A stretch of 64,000 nucleotides of DNA, from contig NC_017910.1 of assembly GCF_000262305.1 (NCBI RefSeq), positions 124,001 to 188,000 on the forward strand. The letters are read 5' to 3'. This DNA comes from Shimwellia blattae DSM 4481 = NBRC 105725 (GTDB taxonomy: Bacteria > Pseudomonadota > Gammaproteobacteria > Enterobacterales > Enterobacteriaceae). The position numbers and the translations under genes were made by a program. Of this stretch, positions 35,220 to 45,365 are shown piece after piece (position 1 is the first letter of the stretch; each line of letters opens with the position of its first letter). Under the pieces are notes generated by a model that worked only from the letters and a program-made list of their open reading frames with translations, was not told the origin of the DNA and made no database searches.

Positions 35220-35952
35220 ATGGCTATTATTGGTATCCAGGGCGCGCGGCGGGGTGGGCACCTCGTCGGTGGTGGCAGGCCTGGGGTGGGCGCTAAAGCA
35301 ACTGGGTGAAACGGTACTGGTGATTGATGCCTGCCCCGACAATATGCTGCGCCTGTTTTTCAATATTGCCGTAACGCATCCTGGCGGATGGGCCCGCGCC
35401 TTACTGGATAACCACCCCTGGCAGCAGAGCGCCTGGCGCTATGCCAGTGGCCTTGAGCTGCTGCCTTTCGGCCAGCTTACCCTCGCTGAATGGGGGGCCG
35501 CCAGCGCCAGCGGCTCACCGTTGCCCGGTTTTTCCGCCGGGTTACACAGCCTGAAAACCAGCCGGTGTTGGCAGTGGATCCTGGTGGATTTACCGGCGGG
35601 CTACTCCCCCCTTAACCAGGCGCTGATGGCGGAAATGGAGCATTTACTCACCCTGATCCGCCCGGATCCTAACTGTCATGTGCGCCTGCATCAGCAGGCG
35701 GTGGCGAAAAACGCCCACCTGCTGGTCAATGGCTTTGATGCGAAGAGCGAGCTACAGTCAGATATTTTACAGTTATGGTTAAAGAGCCTGCCCCGTATTT
35801 TGCCGGTGGTGGTGCACCGCGATGAAGCGGTCACCGAGAGCCTGGCGGCGAAGCAGCCGGTGGGAGAATACCGTAAGGACTCCCTGGCCGCAGAGGAGAT
35901 GCTCACCCTGGCGAACTGGTGTCTGCTGCATTTTTCCGGGAGCCATGGTTAA
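35220..35952 (+). CDS. bcsQ: BcsQ, MinD/ParA-like ATPase of cellulose synthesis, frameshifted near its start
   Basis: SIMIBI-class ATPase needed for polar assembly of the cellulose machine in E. coli. The expected start is ATG 35220, after AGGAG, and reads MAIIGIQGA, like E. coli MAVLGLQGV. The P-loop RGGVGTSS and all later sequence (VLVIDACPDNMLRLFFN..., VDLPAGYSPLNQ, about 235 aa) are in another frame. The ATG frame ends after about 30 codons. The shift maps to the GC tract 35242-35247, where one more GC unit would join the frames and give QGARGGVGT. Translation could only enter the long frame from a TTG at 35230, losing the first strand. This is a pseudogene, a slippage variant or a sequencing error. 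It ends in a TAATG overlap with bcsA. Confidence 0.85.
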
Positions 35953-38546
35953 TGGGCTGGCATGGCGGGTTAATGATACCGCCAGTCGCGGGGCGCCTGG
36001 CTAAGCGGTATATGCACTACCGGCGTCACAGTGCGCCGCCGTTCAGCGCTTTTACGGGCTGCCTGATGGTGATGCTGGCGTGGGCATTTTTACCGCTGGA
36101 AAATGCCCGCTGGCAGCAGATACTGGCCCGGCGCAAGCTCTACTGGCCGCAAGTGGATGCAGATCGCCCGCGACCGCTGGATATTGTGCGCTACCTGATC
36201 CAGAGCCTGTGGCTGATATTGTGGTGCCCGTCGCGTGCTGCGGTGGCAAGATCTGCCCCGGGAGACTCCCCCATTGCCCGTCTGTGGCAGCGCTACCGGC
36301 GGTGGGCTGATGCGCTGCCCCTGCGGGTGGCAAACAGCAGGGGCCTGAATGCGGCGGATCACGGCTTTGAGGGGCTGAGTTTTCGCACGCGGCTGATAGT
36401 GCTGTATACGGTGTGCACTGTGGCGCTGATTCTGGCGCTGGTGTGTATTACCCAGCCTTTTAACCCGCTGTCGCAATTTGTTTTTTTGCTGACCCTATGG
36501 GGTGTGGCCCTGGTTATCCGCCGTTTCCCGGGGCGCTTTCCGTCGATGATGATGATCGTGCTGTCGCTGACGGTCTCCGGCCGCTATATCTGGTGGCGGG
36601 TGACTGCCACGCTTAACTGGCACGATCCGCTTAGCCTGACATGTGGCCTGATCCTGCTGTTTGCCGAAATCTACGCCTGGCTGGTACTGGTGCTGGGGTA
36701 TTTTCAGGTTATATGGCCCCTCCACCGCCAGCCGGTACAACTGCCGCTGGCAATGGAAAAATGGCCGCAGGTCGATATTTTTATTCCTACCTACAACGAA
36801 GATCTGCACGTGGTAAAAGGCACGGTTTACGCCTCGCTGGGGATAGACTGGCCCAAAGATAAGCTCAGTATCTGGCTACTGGATGATGGCGGACGCCCGG
36901 AGTTTGAAGATTTCGCCCGCGACGCAGGTATCCACTATCTGGCGCGTAAAACCCATGAACACGCGAAAGCGGGCAATATTAACCACGCACTGCAGTACGC
37001 CCGCGGTGAATTCGTGGCGATTTTTGACTGTGACCACTTACCCACCCGCTCTTTTCTGCAACTGACCATGGGCTGGTTCTACAAAGATAAAAAACTGGCG
37101 ATGATGCAGACGCCACACCACTTTTTTTCCCCCGATCCCTTTGAGCGCAACCTCGGGCGTTTTCGTAAAACCCCTAACGAGGGGATGCTGTTTTACGGCC
37201 TGGTGCAGGACGGCAACGACATGTGGGATGCCACGTTCTTTTGCGGCTCCTGTGCGGTGATCCGACGAGGGCCGCTGGATGATATTGGCGGGATTGCGGT
37301 AGAGACCGTCACCGAGGATGCCCACACCTCGCTGCGCCTGCATCGCCGTGGTTATACCTCTGCCTATATGCGCATTCCCCAGGCGGCGGGGCTGGCGACA
37401 GAAAGTTTGTCGGCACATATCGGCCAGCGTATTCGCTGGGCGCGGGGGATGGTGCAAATCTTCCGTCTGGATAATCCGCTACTGGGCCGGGGGCTAAAAC
37501 TGGCCCAGCGCCTGTGCTATACCAATGCGATGCTGCATTTTTTGTCGGGGATCCCGCGGCTTATCTTTCTGACCGCACCGCTGGCGTTCCTGCTGCTGCA
37601 TGCCTATATCATTTACGCCCCGGCGCTGATGATAGCGCTCTTCGTTCTGCCGCACATGATCCACGCCGGCCTGACTAACTCACACATTCAGGGCAAATAC
37701 CGCCACTCTTTCTGGGGGGAGATCTACGAAACGGTGATCGCCTGGTATATTGCCCGCCCGACGCTGGTGGCGCTGTTTAATCCCCGTAAGGGGAAATTTA
37801 ATGTCACCGCGAAAGGCGGCCTGGTAACGCATGAATACATCGACTGGATAATCAGCCGTCCTTATCTGGTGCTGGTGTTGTTAAACATTCTGGGCGTGCT
37901 GGCCGGGGGGATCCGCATGATCTACGGCCCCCGGGATGAGCTGCTGACGGTGATTATCAGCCTGCTGTGGGTGTTTTATAACTTACTGATCCTTGGCGGT
38001 GCGGTGGCGGTATCGGTGGAAAGTAAGCAGGTGCGCCAGGCAAACCGGGTGGAGATCGCGCTACCGGCCGCCATTGGCCGCGATGACGGGCACCTGTTCC
38101 CCTGCACCATTCGTGACTATTCCGAGTCCGGGGTGGGGATTGTGCTGCACAGCCATGCCGGGCTGCTGGACGGGCAGAAGGTGGATTTGATTCTTAACCG
38201 CGGCCAGCAGTCTTTCGCGTTCCCCGCCCGGGTTATCCGCATTGCCGGTCAGCGTATCGGCCTGGAGCTTGACCCCCTGACGACCAGGCAACATATTGAT
38301 TTTATTCAGTGCACTTTTGCCAGAGCCGATACCTGGGCCCTGTGGCAAGACAGCTTCCCCCAGGATAAGCCGATGGAGAGCCTGCTGGATATTCTGATGC
38401 TCGGCTTCCGGGGGTATCGCCACCTGGCGGTCTTTGCACCGTCTAAAGTGAAATATGTGTTCCGTTTTCTTACCGCGTTAGTGGACTGGGTGGTCTCTTT
38501 TATTCCCCGGCGCGCGGTGGTCGCGCACGGCCAGATCAGGCATTAA
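35952..38546 (+). CDS. bcsA: Cellulose synthase catalytic subunit BcsA
   Basis: Family 2 glycosyltransferase that polymerises UDP-glucose and moves the chain through the inner membrane, 864 aa. Catalytic motifs are LLDDGGR (about 310), FDCDH (359-361), VTEDAHT (454-456) and QRIRWARG (492-496). About eight membrane helices flank the GT domain. The C-terminal PilZ domain binds c-di-GMP: RQANR (RxxxR) and DYSESG (DxSxxG). I chose ATG 35952, which overlaps the bcsQ stop (TAATG); MGWHGGLMIPP then aligns with the E. coli MSILTRWLLIPP start. Confidence 0.97.
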   Translation: MGWHGGLMIPPVAGRLAKRYMHYRRHSAPPFSAFTGCLMVMLAWAFLPLENARWQQILARRKLYWPQVDADRPRPLDIVRYLIQSLWLILWCPSRAAVARSAPGDSPIARLWQRYRRWADALPLRVANSRGLNAADHGFEGLSFRTRLIVLYTVCTVALILALVCITQPFNPLSQFVFLLTLWGVALVIRRFPGRFPSMMMIVLSLTVSGRYIWWRVTATLNWHDPLSLTCGLILLFAEIYAWLVLVLGYFQVIWPLHRQPVQLPLAMEKWPQVDIFIPTYNEDLHVVKGTVYASLGIDWPKDKLSIWLLDDGGRPEFEDFARDAGIHYLARKTHEHAKAGNINHALQYARGEFVAIFDCDHLPTRSFLQLTMGWFYKDKKLAMMQTPHHFFSPDPFERNLGRFRKTPNEGMLFYGLVQDGNDMWDATFFCGSCAVIRRGPLDDIGGIAVETVTEDAHTSLRLHRRGYTSAYMRIPQAAGLATESLSAHIGQRIRWARGMVQIFRLDNPLLGRGLKLAQRLCYTNAMLHFLSGIPRLIFLTAPLAFLLLHAYIIYAPALMIALFVLPHMIHAGLTNSHIQGKYRHSFWGEIYETVIAWYIARPTLVALFNPRKGKFNVTAKGGLVTHEYIDWIISRPYLVLVLLNILGVLAGGIRMIYGPRDELLTVIISLLWVFYNLLILGGAVAVSVESKQVRQANRVEIALPAAIGRDDGHLFPCTIRDYSESGVGIVLHSHAGLLDGQKVDLILNRGQQSFAFPARVIRIAGQRIGLELDPLTTRQHIDFIQCTFARADTWALWQDSFPQDKPMESLLDILMLGFRGYRHLAVFAPSKVKYVFRFLTALVDWVVSFIPRRAVVAHGQIRH

Positions 38547-38567
38547 TTCAACAATGATGATGGTGTG

Positions 38568-40868
38568 ATGAAAAAAACATACTTCTGGTTTTATGCTGCG
38601 CTACTTGGCATCGGGGGGCTTCCGGCCGCGTTGTCATGGGCAGCCCCCGGCCCATTACCCCAGACGCCGGTTGCCGTAAGCACCCCAGCGCCCCCCGTGC
38701 CGGGGGAGGATAACCCAGGGGAGGCGGCGCCACAGGCCCCGCAGCGTAGCGCGGTGTTGTCTTTTGCCAGTATCGCACCGGCACCGGGCAATATGACCCT
38801 GCGCGGCACCACCTCTGACGGCTATGCGGAGTTCGGCGTGCGCCGTGATGAGGTCGTCTCCGGGGCGCTACTGAATCTGGACGTCACCCCGTCGCCCTCC
38901 CTGATCCCGGGATTGTCCCAGCTTAAGATCTACCTGAACGACGAGCTGATGGCGGCCGTGCCGGTAACCCGTGAACAACTGGGTAAGAAAACCCGCCTGC
39001 AGATACCGCTGGACCCGCTATATATCACGGACTTTAACCGCATCCACCTGGCGTTTATTGGTCATTACCGGGAAGTGTGTGAAAACCCGGCCAATACGAC
39101 GTTGTGGATGGACATTGGCCGGGACAGCAACCTGACGCTGACCTACCAGACCCTGGTGGTGAAAAACGATCTTTCGGCGTTTCCGCTGCCGTTTTATGAC
39201 GCCCGGGATAGCGGGCGCCTGACCCTGCCGGTGGTGTTTGCCGGGGCCCCGGATACCGGGCAGCAAAAGGCCGCGGCTATCCTCTCTTCCTGGTTTGGCA
39301 CCCGGGCCCAGTGGCGCGGGCAGGTGTTCCCGGTGTTTTATAATCAGCTACCGGAGCAAAACAGCATTGTGTTTGCCACTAACGCCCGGCGCCCGGACTT
39401 TCTGAAAGCGCACCCGCCGGTCACCGCGCCGGTTATCGAGATGCGCAGCCACCCGGATAAGCCGTGGATTAAAACGCTGGTGATTTGGGGCCGGGATGAT
39501 AACGATCTTCTCCAGGCGGTCCGGGGGATCGCCAGCGGAGATGTGTTGCTGCGTGGCGAGCAGGTCACGGTGGATGCGGTAAAACCGCTACAGGCCCGCA
39601 AACCTTATGATGCGCCGAACTGGGTACGCACCGACAGCCCGGTGACGTTCGGCGAGCTGAAAACCTACGAGGGTCAGTTACAGTCGGTGGGCCTGCAGCC
39701 CTCCTCAATCACCCTGAATCTGAATTTGCCGCCAGATCTCTATCTGTTACGCAGCACCGGCATTGATATGGATCTGAAATATCGTTATACGGCGCCACCG
39801 GCCCGGGACAGTTCGCGGATGGACGTCAACCTGAATGATCGTTTCCTGAAGTCCTTCGGGCTGTACCCGAACAGCGAAAATAACCACCTGATGGTGCGCC
39901 TGCCCATCCTCCAGGGGCTGCTGGATGCGGGCGCTAACGTGTCTATTCCGGCACTGCGTCTCGGGGCGGCTAACAAGCTGCGTTTTGATTTCCAGTACAT
40001 GAACCCGATGCCCGGCGGCTCGACAGATAACTGCGTAACGTATCAGCCGGTGTCCAATAAAGTGGTGCTGGATGAAAGCTCCAGCATCGATTTATCGCAC
40101 TACTACCACTTTATCGCCATGCCGGATCTGCGGGTGTATGCCAGCGCCGGTTTCCCGTTCAGCCGGATGGCGGATCTGTCTGACACCCTGATTGTTGTCC
40201 CGGCGCAACCCCGGGCGGACCAGGTAGAGGCGCTGCTCAACGCGGTGGGCACCATAGGCGCCCAGACCGGCACCGCCGCGACCAGCTTGAGTCTGAGTGA
40301 CAACCCCGCAGAGATGAAAGGGGCAGACAAAGACATCATGATAATCGGCACGCTGCCGCCCGGGATGAAAGATGACTCCCGGGTTAATCTGCTCCTGGAA
40401 TCCACCCGGGCCTGGGTGAAGACCCCGGTGCGCCAGACCCCTGGCGATAGCGTGCTGCTGCCAGACGACGACAGGGCCGCACATGCGCAGACCACAATGA
40501 GCTCCGACGGGCCGATGGCGGCAATCGTCGGCTTCCAGTCCCCCTATAACGATTCGCGCAGTGTGATTGCCCTGCTGGCGGACAGCCCGCGCGGGTACAG
40601 TCTACTGAATAACGCCCTGAACGACAGCGGTAAACGGGCGGCGATTGCCGGGTCGGTTGCGGTGATCCGCGAAGCGGACGTACAGGGGATCCGGGTGGGG
40701 GACATTTATTATGCGGGGCACTTACCGTGGTTTGAGCGACTGTGGTTTGCCCTGTCTAACCACCCGGTTCTGCTGGCTATTCTTGCGGCCATCAGCGTGG
40801 TGTTGCTGGCGTGGGTTCTGTGGCGGCTGCTGCGTATTCTGAGCCGCCGCCGTCTGAAGGGAGACTAA
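38568..40868 (+). CDS. bcsB: Periplasmic c-di-GMP-linked cellulose synthase subunit BcsB
   Basis: Periplasmic partner of BcsA with a single C-terminal membrane anchor, 766 aa. A signal peptide (FYAALLGIGGLPAALSWA) is followed by a Pro-rich linker, then two carbohydrate-binding and flavodoxin-like repeats, with conserved LRGTTSDGYAEFGVRRDEVV, YDAPNWVRTDSPVTFGELKTYEGQLQ and YMNPMPGGSTDNC. The anchor is VLLAILAAISVVLLAWVLWRLL, followed by basic residues. Start is ATG 38568; a GTG directly before it is the alternative. bcsZ begins 2 bp after the stop. Confidence 0.96.
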   Translation: MKKTYFWFYAALLGIGGLPAALSWAAPGPLPQTPVAVSTPAPPVPGEDNPGEAAPQAPQRSAVLSFASIAPAPGNMTLRGTTSDGYAEFGVRRDEVVSGALLNLDVTPSPSLIPGLSQLKIYLNDELMAAVPVTREQLGKKTRLQIPLDPLYITDFNRIHLAFIGHYREVCENPANTTLWMDIGRDSNLTLTYQTLVVKNDLSAFPLPFYDARDSGRLTLPVVFAGAPDTGQQKAAAILSSWFGTRAQWRGQVFPVFYNQLPEQNSIVFATNARRPDFLKAHPPVTAPVIEMRSHPDKPWIKTLVIWGRDDNDLLQAVRGIASGDVLLRGEQVTVDAVKPLQARKPYDAPNWVRTDSPVTFGELKTYEGQLQSVGLQPSSITLNLNLPPDLYLLRSTGIDMDLKYRYTAPPARDSSRMDVNLNDRFLKSFGLYPNSENNHLMVRLPILQGLLDAGANVSIPALRLGAANKLRFDFQYMNPMPGGSTDNCVTYQPVSNKVVLDESSSIDLSHYYHFIAMPDLRVYASAGFPFSRMADLSDTLIVVPAQPRADQVEALLNAVGTIGAQTGTAATSLSLSDNPAEMKGADKDIMIIGTLPPGMKDDSRVNLLLESTRAWVKTPVRQTPGDSVLLPDDDRAAHAQTTMSSDGPMAAIVGFQSPYNDSRSVIALLADSPRGYSLLNNALNDSGKRAAIAGSVAVIREADVQGIRVGDIYYAGHLPWFERLWFALSNHPVLLAILAAISVVLLAWVLWRLLRILSRRRLKGD

Positions 40869-40869
40869 T

Positions 40870-41973
40870 ATGCGATGGCGAGGATGTGCGCTGGCCCTGG
40901 TGATGGCCTGCGCCACATCCCGGGCCGCGACCTGTCCCTGGCCGGCCTGGGAGCAGTTTAAACAGGATTATCTCAGCGACCAGGGGCGGGTGATTGACGC
41001 CAGCGACCCGCGCCAGATAACCACCTCAGAAGGACAGAGCTATGCGCTGTTTTTCGCCCTGGTGGCGGATGACCAGACCACCTTTGACAGGGTGCTGACC
41101 TGGACCCGCAACAACCTTGCCCGGGGGGATCTGAGTAAGCACTTACCCGCCTGGCTGTGGGGGCGCCACAGTGCCAGCCAGTGGCAGGTGCTGGATGCCA
41201 ACAACGCCACTGATGCGGACATGTGGATTGCCTGGGCGCTGCTGGAAGGGGGGCGGATTTGGCATAACGACACCTACACCCGCCAGGGAGAAGACTTACT
41301 GAAGCAAATTCGCCAGGAATCTGTCGTCCGGGTGCCGGGTCTTGGTATGGTCCTGTTGCCCGGTAAGCAGGGGTTTGTACAGCCGGGGAGCTGGCGGCTT
41401 AACCCCAGCTATCTGCCGCCCCAGGTGCTGGCGCGCATGGTGCGCTACCACGCCCCCTGGTCTGAAATGCGCGCGGCCAATATGGCCTTACTGGTAGATA
41501 CCGCGCCGCACGGTTATGTGCCGGACTGGGTCGTCTGGAACAAGGGAGAGGGCTGGCAGCTTGGTGTGAAGCCGCCGCTTATCAGCAGTTATGATGCCAT
41601 CCGGGCTTATCTGTGGGCCGGTATGCTCAGTGACAGCGATCCGGACAAAGCGCGGCTGCTGGACCATTTCGCCCCGATGATCACCGCAACAGCGGCGCGC
41701 GGGGCTCCGCCGGAAAAAGCCCGCGTCGCGGACGGCGGGCTGAGCGGTGAGGGCCCGGTCGGATTTTCTGCCGCGCTGCTCCCCGCCCTGCAACACAGCC
41801 CGGCGCTACAGGCACAGCGCCAGCGGGTGGCGGTGAACTTTCCCGGCAAAAATGCCTATTACAATTATGTTCTCACGTTATTTGGCCAGGGATGGGATCA
41901 ACAGCGTTACCGGTTCTCCGTTAACGGGGAGCTGGTATTACCCCAGGATGGATCATGCATAAGTTCTCATTAA
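40870..41973 (+). CDS. bcsZ: Periplasmic endo-1,4-beta-glucanase BcsZ (GH8 cellulase)
   Basis: Glycoside hydrolase family 8 cellulase of the synthase operon, 367 aa, which trims cellulose in the periplasm. The signal peptide ends near SRAAT. The general acid is Glu54 in TTSEGQSYALFFAL, substrate-site NATDADMWIAWALLEGGR follows, and SSYDAIRAYLWAG carries the catalytic aspartate. The 3' end overlaps the bcsC start by 19 bases. Confidence 0.96.
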   Translation: MRWRGCALALVMACATSRAATCPWPAWEQFKQDYLSDQGRVIDASDPRQITTSEGQSYALFFALVADDQTTFDRVLTWTRNNLARGDLSKHLPAWLWGRHSASQWQVLDANNATDADMWIAWALLEGGRIWHNDTYTRQGEDLLKQIRQESVVRVPGLGMVLLPGKQGFVQPGSWRLNPSYLPPQVLARMVRYHAPWSEMRAANMALLVDTAPHGYVPDWVVWNKGEGWQLGVKPPLISSYDAIRAYLWAGMLSDSDPDKARLLDHFAPMITATAARGAPPEKARVADGGLSGEGPVGFSAALLPALQHSPALQAQRQRVAVNFPGKNAYYNYVLTLFGQGWDQQRYRFSVNGELVLPQDGSCISSH

Positions 41974-44900
41974 GTCTGCTCAGCCTGGTGGTGGGGCTGG
42001 TTATTCTCCCCCGGGCCTGGGGCGCCCAGGAGACGGCGAAACAGCATTTGCTGGATCAGGTGCGGCTGGGCGAGTCCAGCCAGCGTGACGATCTGGTGCG
42101 CCAGTCACTCCACCGCCTGACGCTGATAGCCCCGGATGATCCGGATGTTATGGCCGCCCGGCTGCGCTATTTGCTGCGCCACGGGGATACGGCTGGCGCC
42201 AGTAAGCTGATGGCGCAGATAGGCAAAACGGCCCCCGACAGCCAGGCATACCGGCAGGCGCAAACCAGCGTGGCGTTGTCCTCCCCCCGGGGGCGGGCAC
42301 AGCTACAACAGGCCCGGCTACTGGGGACCACCGGCCATACCCGCGAGGCTATTGCCGCTTATGACGCGCTGTTTAATGGCCACCCGCCAGACGACTCGCT
42401 GGCGGGGGAATACTGGTTGCTGGTGGCGAAAATACCGGCCCGCCATCAGGGGGCGGTAACACAGCTACAGCAACTGTATGCCCGGGCGGCGGGGAATACG
42501 GATCTTGGCGGCGCGCTGGCCGGTATGCTGTTCGCCGATAACCGTAACCAGGAGGGGTATAACGTGTTGCGCCAGATGGCGCGCTCCGCTGCCGGGCGCT
42601 CTACGGCAGAGCGCCTGTGGTGGGAGCGCGTCAGGGACAAAGCCCCCGGCCCCGCCAGTACGGCGGCCCTGCAACAGTATCTGGCGGTATTCAGCGACGG
42701 GGAGAATGCCAGCGCCGCCCGGCAACAGCTTGCGCAGCACCACCAGCCGGTGCAGGTTCCCGCCCCCGGGCGCGCACCTGCAACAGAGCCTCCAACTGAG
42801 CGCCCGGTGGCGAAAGCGACCCCCCCTGCCAGTAAGGCACCCACGGTGACACGCAGCAGCCGTTACTGGTCGCTGATAGACCAGGGCGACCAGGCCCTGA
42901 AAAACCACGATACGGCGCTGGCGCGCCTGCGCTACCAGCAGGCGCGCAACACGGATCGCCACGACAGCTATGCGCTGCTGGGGCTCGGGGATGTGGCGGT
43001 CGCGGAAAAAAACGATCCCGTGGCCGGGGAGTATTACCGGCAGGCGTTACAGCTGGATGCGGGCAACAGCAGCGCGGTGCGCGGGCTGGCTAATATTTAC
43101 CGCCGCCAGTCGCCGGAAAAGGCCAGTGCGTTTATCGGCACCCTGACCCCGCGCCAGCGGAGCAGTATTGATGATATTGAGCGCAGCCTGCGCGACGACA
43201 GCCTCGAACAGCAGGCCGCAGTGCTGGAAAACCAGGGCGAGTGGGCCCGGGCGGCCGCCCTGCACCAGCAGCGGCTGGACAGCAACCCGGACAGTGTCTG
43301 GATAACGTACCGGCTGGCAAAAGATCTGGCTGCTGCCGGGCAGCAGGCCCGCGGAGACCAGCTGTTCCGGGCGCTGGCGGCAAAGGAACCCCGGGATCCG
43401 GAGCGGATATATGCTCAGGGGCTGTATCTTGCCGCAACAGACAGAGACCGCACCGCCCTGGATGAAATTCACCGCCTGCCCCGCAGCCAGTGGAGCCCAA
43501 ATCTCCGGGCGCTGGCAGCGCGACTGGAGAGCAACCAGGTGATGGCAGAGGCGAACCGGCTGCGTGACGGGGGCCAGGAGGCGCAGGCCATTGCGTTACT
43601 CCGTCAGCAACCACCGGCGGAGCGCTTCACCCTGGCGCTGGCGGAGTGGGCCAGCGAGCGGGGGGATTACCCGCAAGCAGAGCGGGAGTATCAGCGGGCG
43701 CTGGCCCGTGACCCGGCCAGTGATGAGGCGCGGCTCGGGCTGGTGGAGACCTTTCTTGCCGCAGGGGATAAGCCACGCGCCCGCCACTACCTGGCGGCCC
43801 TGCACCGCCCGGATGACGCCTCCCTCAACAGGGTGCGCCGGGAGGCCCGCGTGCGTAATGCGCTGGGGGATACCGCTACCGCCGGGCAGCTGTATCAGGC
43901 CGCCATTGCAGAGGCAAAGCGCCAGCCGCCGTCCATGAGTAGCGCGATGGCCCTGCGCGACGGGGCCCGTTACCAGGCCGCCGGGGGGGCACCTTTGCAG
44001 GGGCTGGATACCCTGCGCGATGCGATGGTCGCTGCCGGTATCAGTGATAAGCGCCCGGAGGATAACGACAGCTTCACGCAACTGACCCGTAACGACGCCC
44101 GCGATGACTGGCTGAAACGCGGGATCCGCAGCGACGCGGCCGATCTGTACCAGCAGCAGGATGTGCGCGTCACCCTCGATCACGATTACTGGGGCTCCAG
44201 CGGCACGCCGGGTTACTCGGATCTTAAAGCCCACACGACCATGCTCCAGCTGGATGCGCCGCTCAGTGACGGCACCGGCTTCCTGCGTGCTGATGTGGTG
44301 AATATGGATCCCGGCAGTTTTGGCAGCGAAACGAAGCCGCACTGGGGCACCTGTTATAAAGCGGGCTGTAGCCACTATGGGAGCCAGAGGGCCAGCGGGG
44401 TCAGTGTGGCTGCAGGCTGGCATAATGCCACCTGGGCCGGGGATATCGGCACCACCCCGATGGGGTTTGATGTGGTGGACCTGGTCGGGGGATTAAGCTA
44501 TCGCGGGGATCTGGGCCCGCTGGGCTACACCCTGAATGCTCACCGGCGGCCGGTATCCAGCTCGTTACTTTCGTTTGCCGGGCAGCGCGATCCGAATACC
44601 GGTAAAACCTGGGGCGGGGTGCGGGCAACCGGTGGCGGGATCAGCCTGAGCTACGACCAGGGCAAGGCGCACGGTATCTGGTCGAGCCTGAGTGCCGACA
44701 GCCTGCAGGGGAAGAATGTGGAGGATAACTGGCGGGTACGCTGGATGACCGGCTATTACTACAAGCTGCTCAATGAGAATAACCGCCGGGTGACCGTGGG
44801 GGTGACCAATATGCTCTGGCATTATGATAAAGACCTGAGCAATTACACCCTCGGCCAGGGGGGCTATTACAGCCCGCAGCAGTATGTGTCGTTTGCGCTG

Positions 44901-45263
44901 CCGGTTATCTGGCGCCAGCGCACGGAGAACTGGTCATGGGAGCTGGGGGGCTCGGTGTCCTGGTCGCACTCGCAAAGCGATACGAACAGGCGCTACCCGC
45001 TACAGAATCTGGTGCCGCTCTCGCTGCCCGATCGCAACGCCCCGGAAGAGGGCGGATCGTCCAGCGGGGTGGGGTATACCGCCCGGGCGCTGGTGGAGCG
45101 GCGGATCAACAGTCACTGGTCAGTGGGGGCCGGGGTGGATATTCAGCAGGCCAAGGATTACACCCCCAGCCACGGGCTACTTTTTGTGCGTTATTCGTTC
45201 GGCGGCTGGATGGGCGATATGGCGTTGCCACCGCAACCGCTGGTGCCTTATGCAGACTGGTAA
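41955..45263 (+). CDS. bcsC: Cellulose export protein BcsC (TPR plus outer-membrane barrel)
   Basis: Large exported protein of 1102 aa; E. coli BcsC is 1157. A signal peptide (LSLLSLVVGLVILPRAWG) leads into a periplasmic superhelix of tetratricopeptide repeats (about 40-720), broken by a Pro/Ala-rich linker at about 265-300. The last roughly 350 residues form the BCSC_C beta-barrel, with many aromatic strands (VSVAAGWHNATWAGDIGTTP, YYYKLLNENNRRVTVGVTNM). It guides cellulose across the outer membrane. The start overlaps bcsZ. Confidence 0.94.
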   Translation: MHKFSLSLLSLVVGLVILPRAWGAQETAKQHLLDQVRLGESSQRDDLVRQSLHRLTLIAPDDPDVMAARLRYLLRHGDTAGASKLMAQIGKTAPDSQAYRQAQTSVALSSPRGRAQLQQARLLGTTGHTREAIAAYDALFNGHPPDDSLAGEYWLLVAKIPARHQGAVTQLQQLYARAAGNTDLGGALAGMLFADNRNQEGYNVLRQMARSAAGRSTAERLWWERVRDKAPGPASTAALQQYLAVFSDGENASAARQQLAQHHQPVQVPAPGRAPATEPPTERPVAKATPPASKAPTVTRSSRYWSLIDQGDQALKNHDTALARLRYQQARNTDRHDSYALLGLGDVAVAEKNDPVAGEYYRQALQLDAGNSSAVRGLANIYRRQSPEKASAFIGTLTPRQRSSIDDIERSLRDDSLEQQAAVLENQGEWARAAALHQQRLDSNPDSVWITYRLAKDLAAAGQQARGDQLFRALAAKEPRDPERIYAQGLYLAATDRDRTALDEIHRLPRSQWSPNLRALAARLESNQVMAEANRLRDGGQEAQAIALLRQQPPAERFTLALAEWASERGDYPQAEREYQRALARDPASDEARLGLVETFLAAGDKPRARHYLAALHRPDDASLNRVRREARVRNALGDTATAGQLYQAAIAEAKRQPPSMSSAMALRDGARYQAAGGAPLQGLDTLRDAMVAAGISDKRPEDNDSFTQLTRNDARDDWLKRGIRSDAADLYQQQDVRVTLDHDYWGSSGTPGYSDLKAHTTMLQLDAPLSDGTGFLRADVVNMDPGSFGSETKPHWGTCYKAGCSHYGSQRASGVSVAAGWHNATWAGDIGTTPMGFDVVDLVGGLSYRGDLGPLGYTLNAHRRPVSSSLLSFAGQRDPNTGKTWGGVRATGGGISLSYDQGKAHGIWSSLSADSLQGKNVEDNWRVRWMTGYYYKLLNENNRRVTVGVTNMLWHYDKDLSNYTLGQGGYYSPQQYVSFALPVIWRQRTENWSWELGGSVSWSHSQSDTNRRYPLQNLVPLSLPDRNAPEEGGSSSGVGYTARALVERRINSHWSVGAGVDIQQAKDYTPSHGLLFVRYSFGGWMGDMALPPQPLVPYADW

Positions 45264-45365
45264 AAAAGCGCCAATTAGCCGCAGATCAGACGCAAAGTCC
45301 CCGCAATGCAGTATACTCTGCCGCGTGTGGTCATCATGGAGAGGGTGACCACTCCCTGATAGTCC

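Noticed and set aside
35220..35250. Programmed ribosomal frameshift in bcsQ
   Set aside because: The tract is a GC dinucleotide run, not a slippery A/U heptamer with a stimulatory structure; deletion, slippage or sequencing error is simpler.
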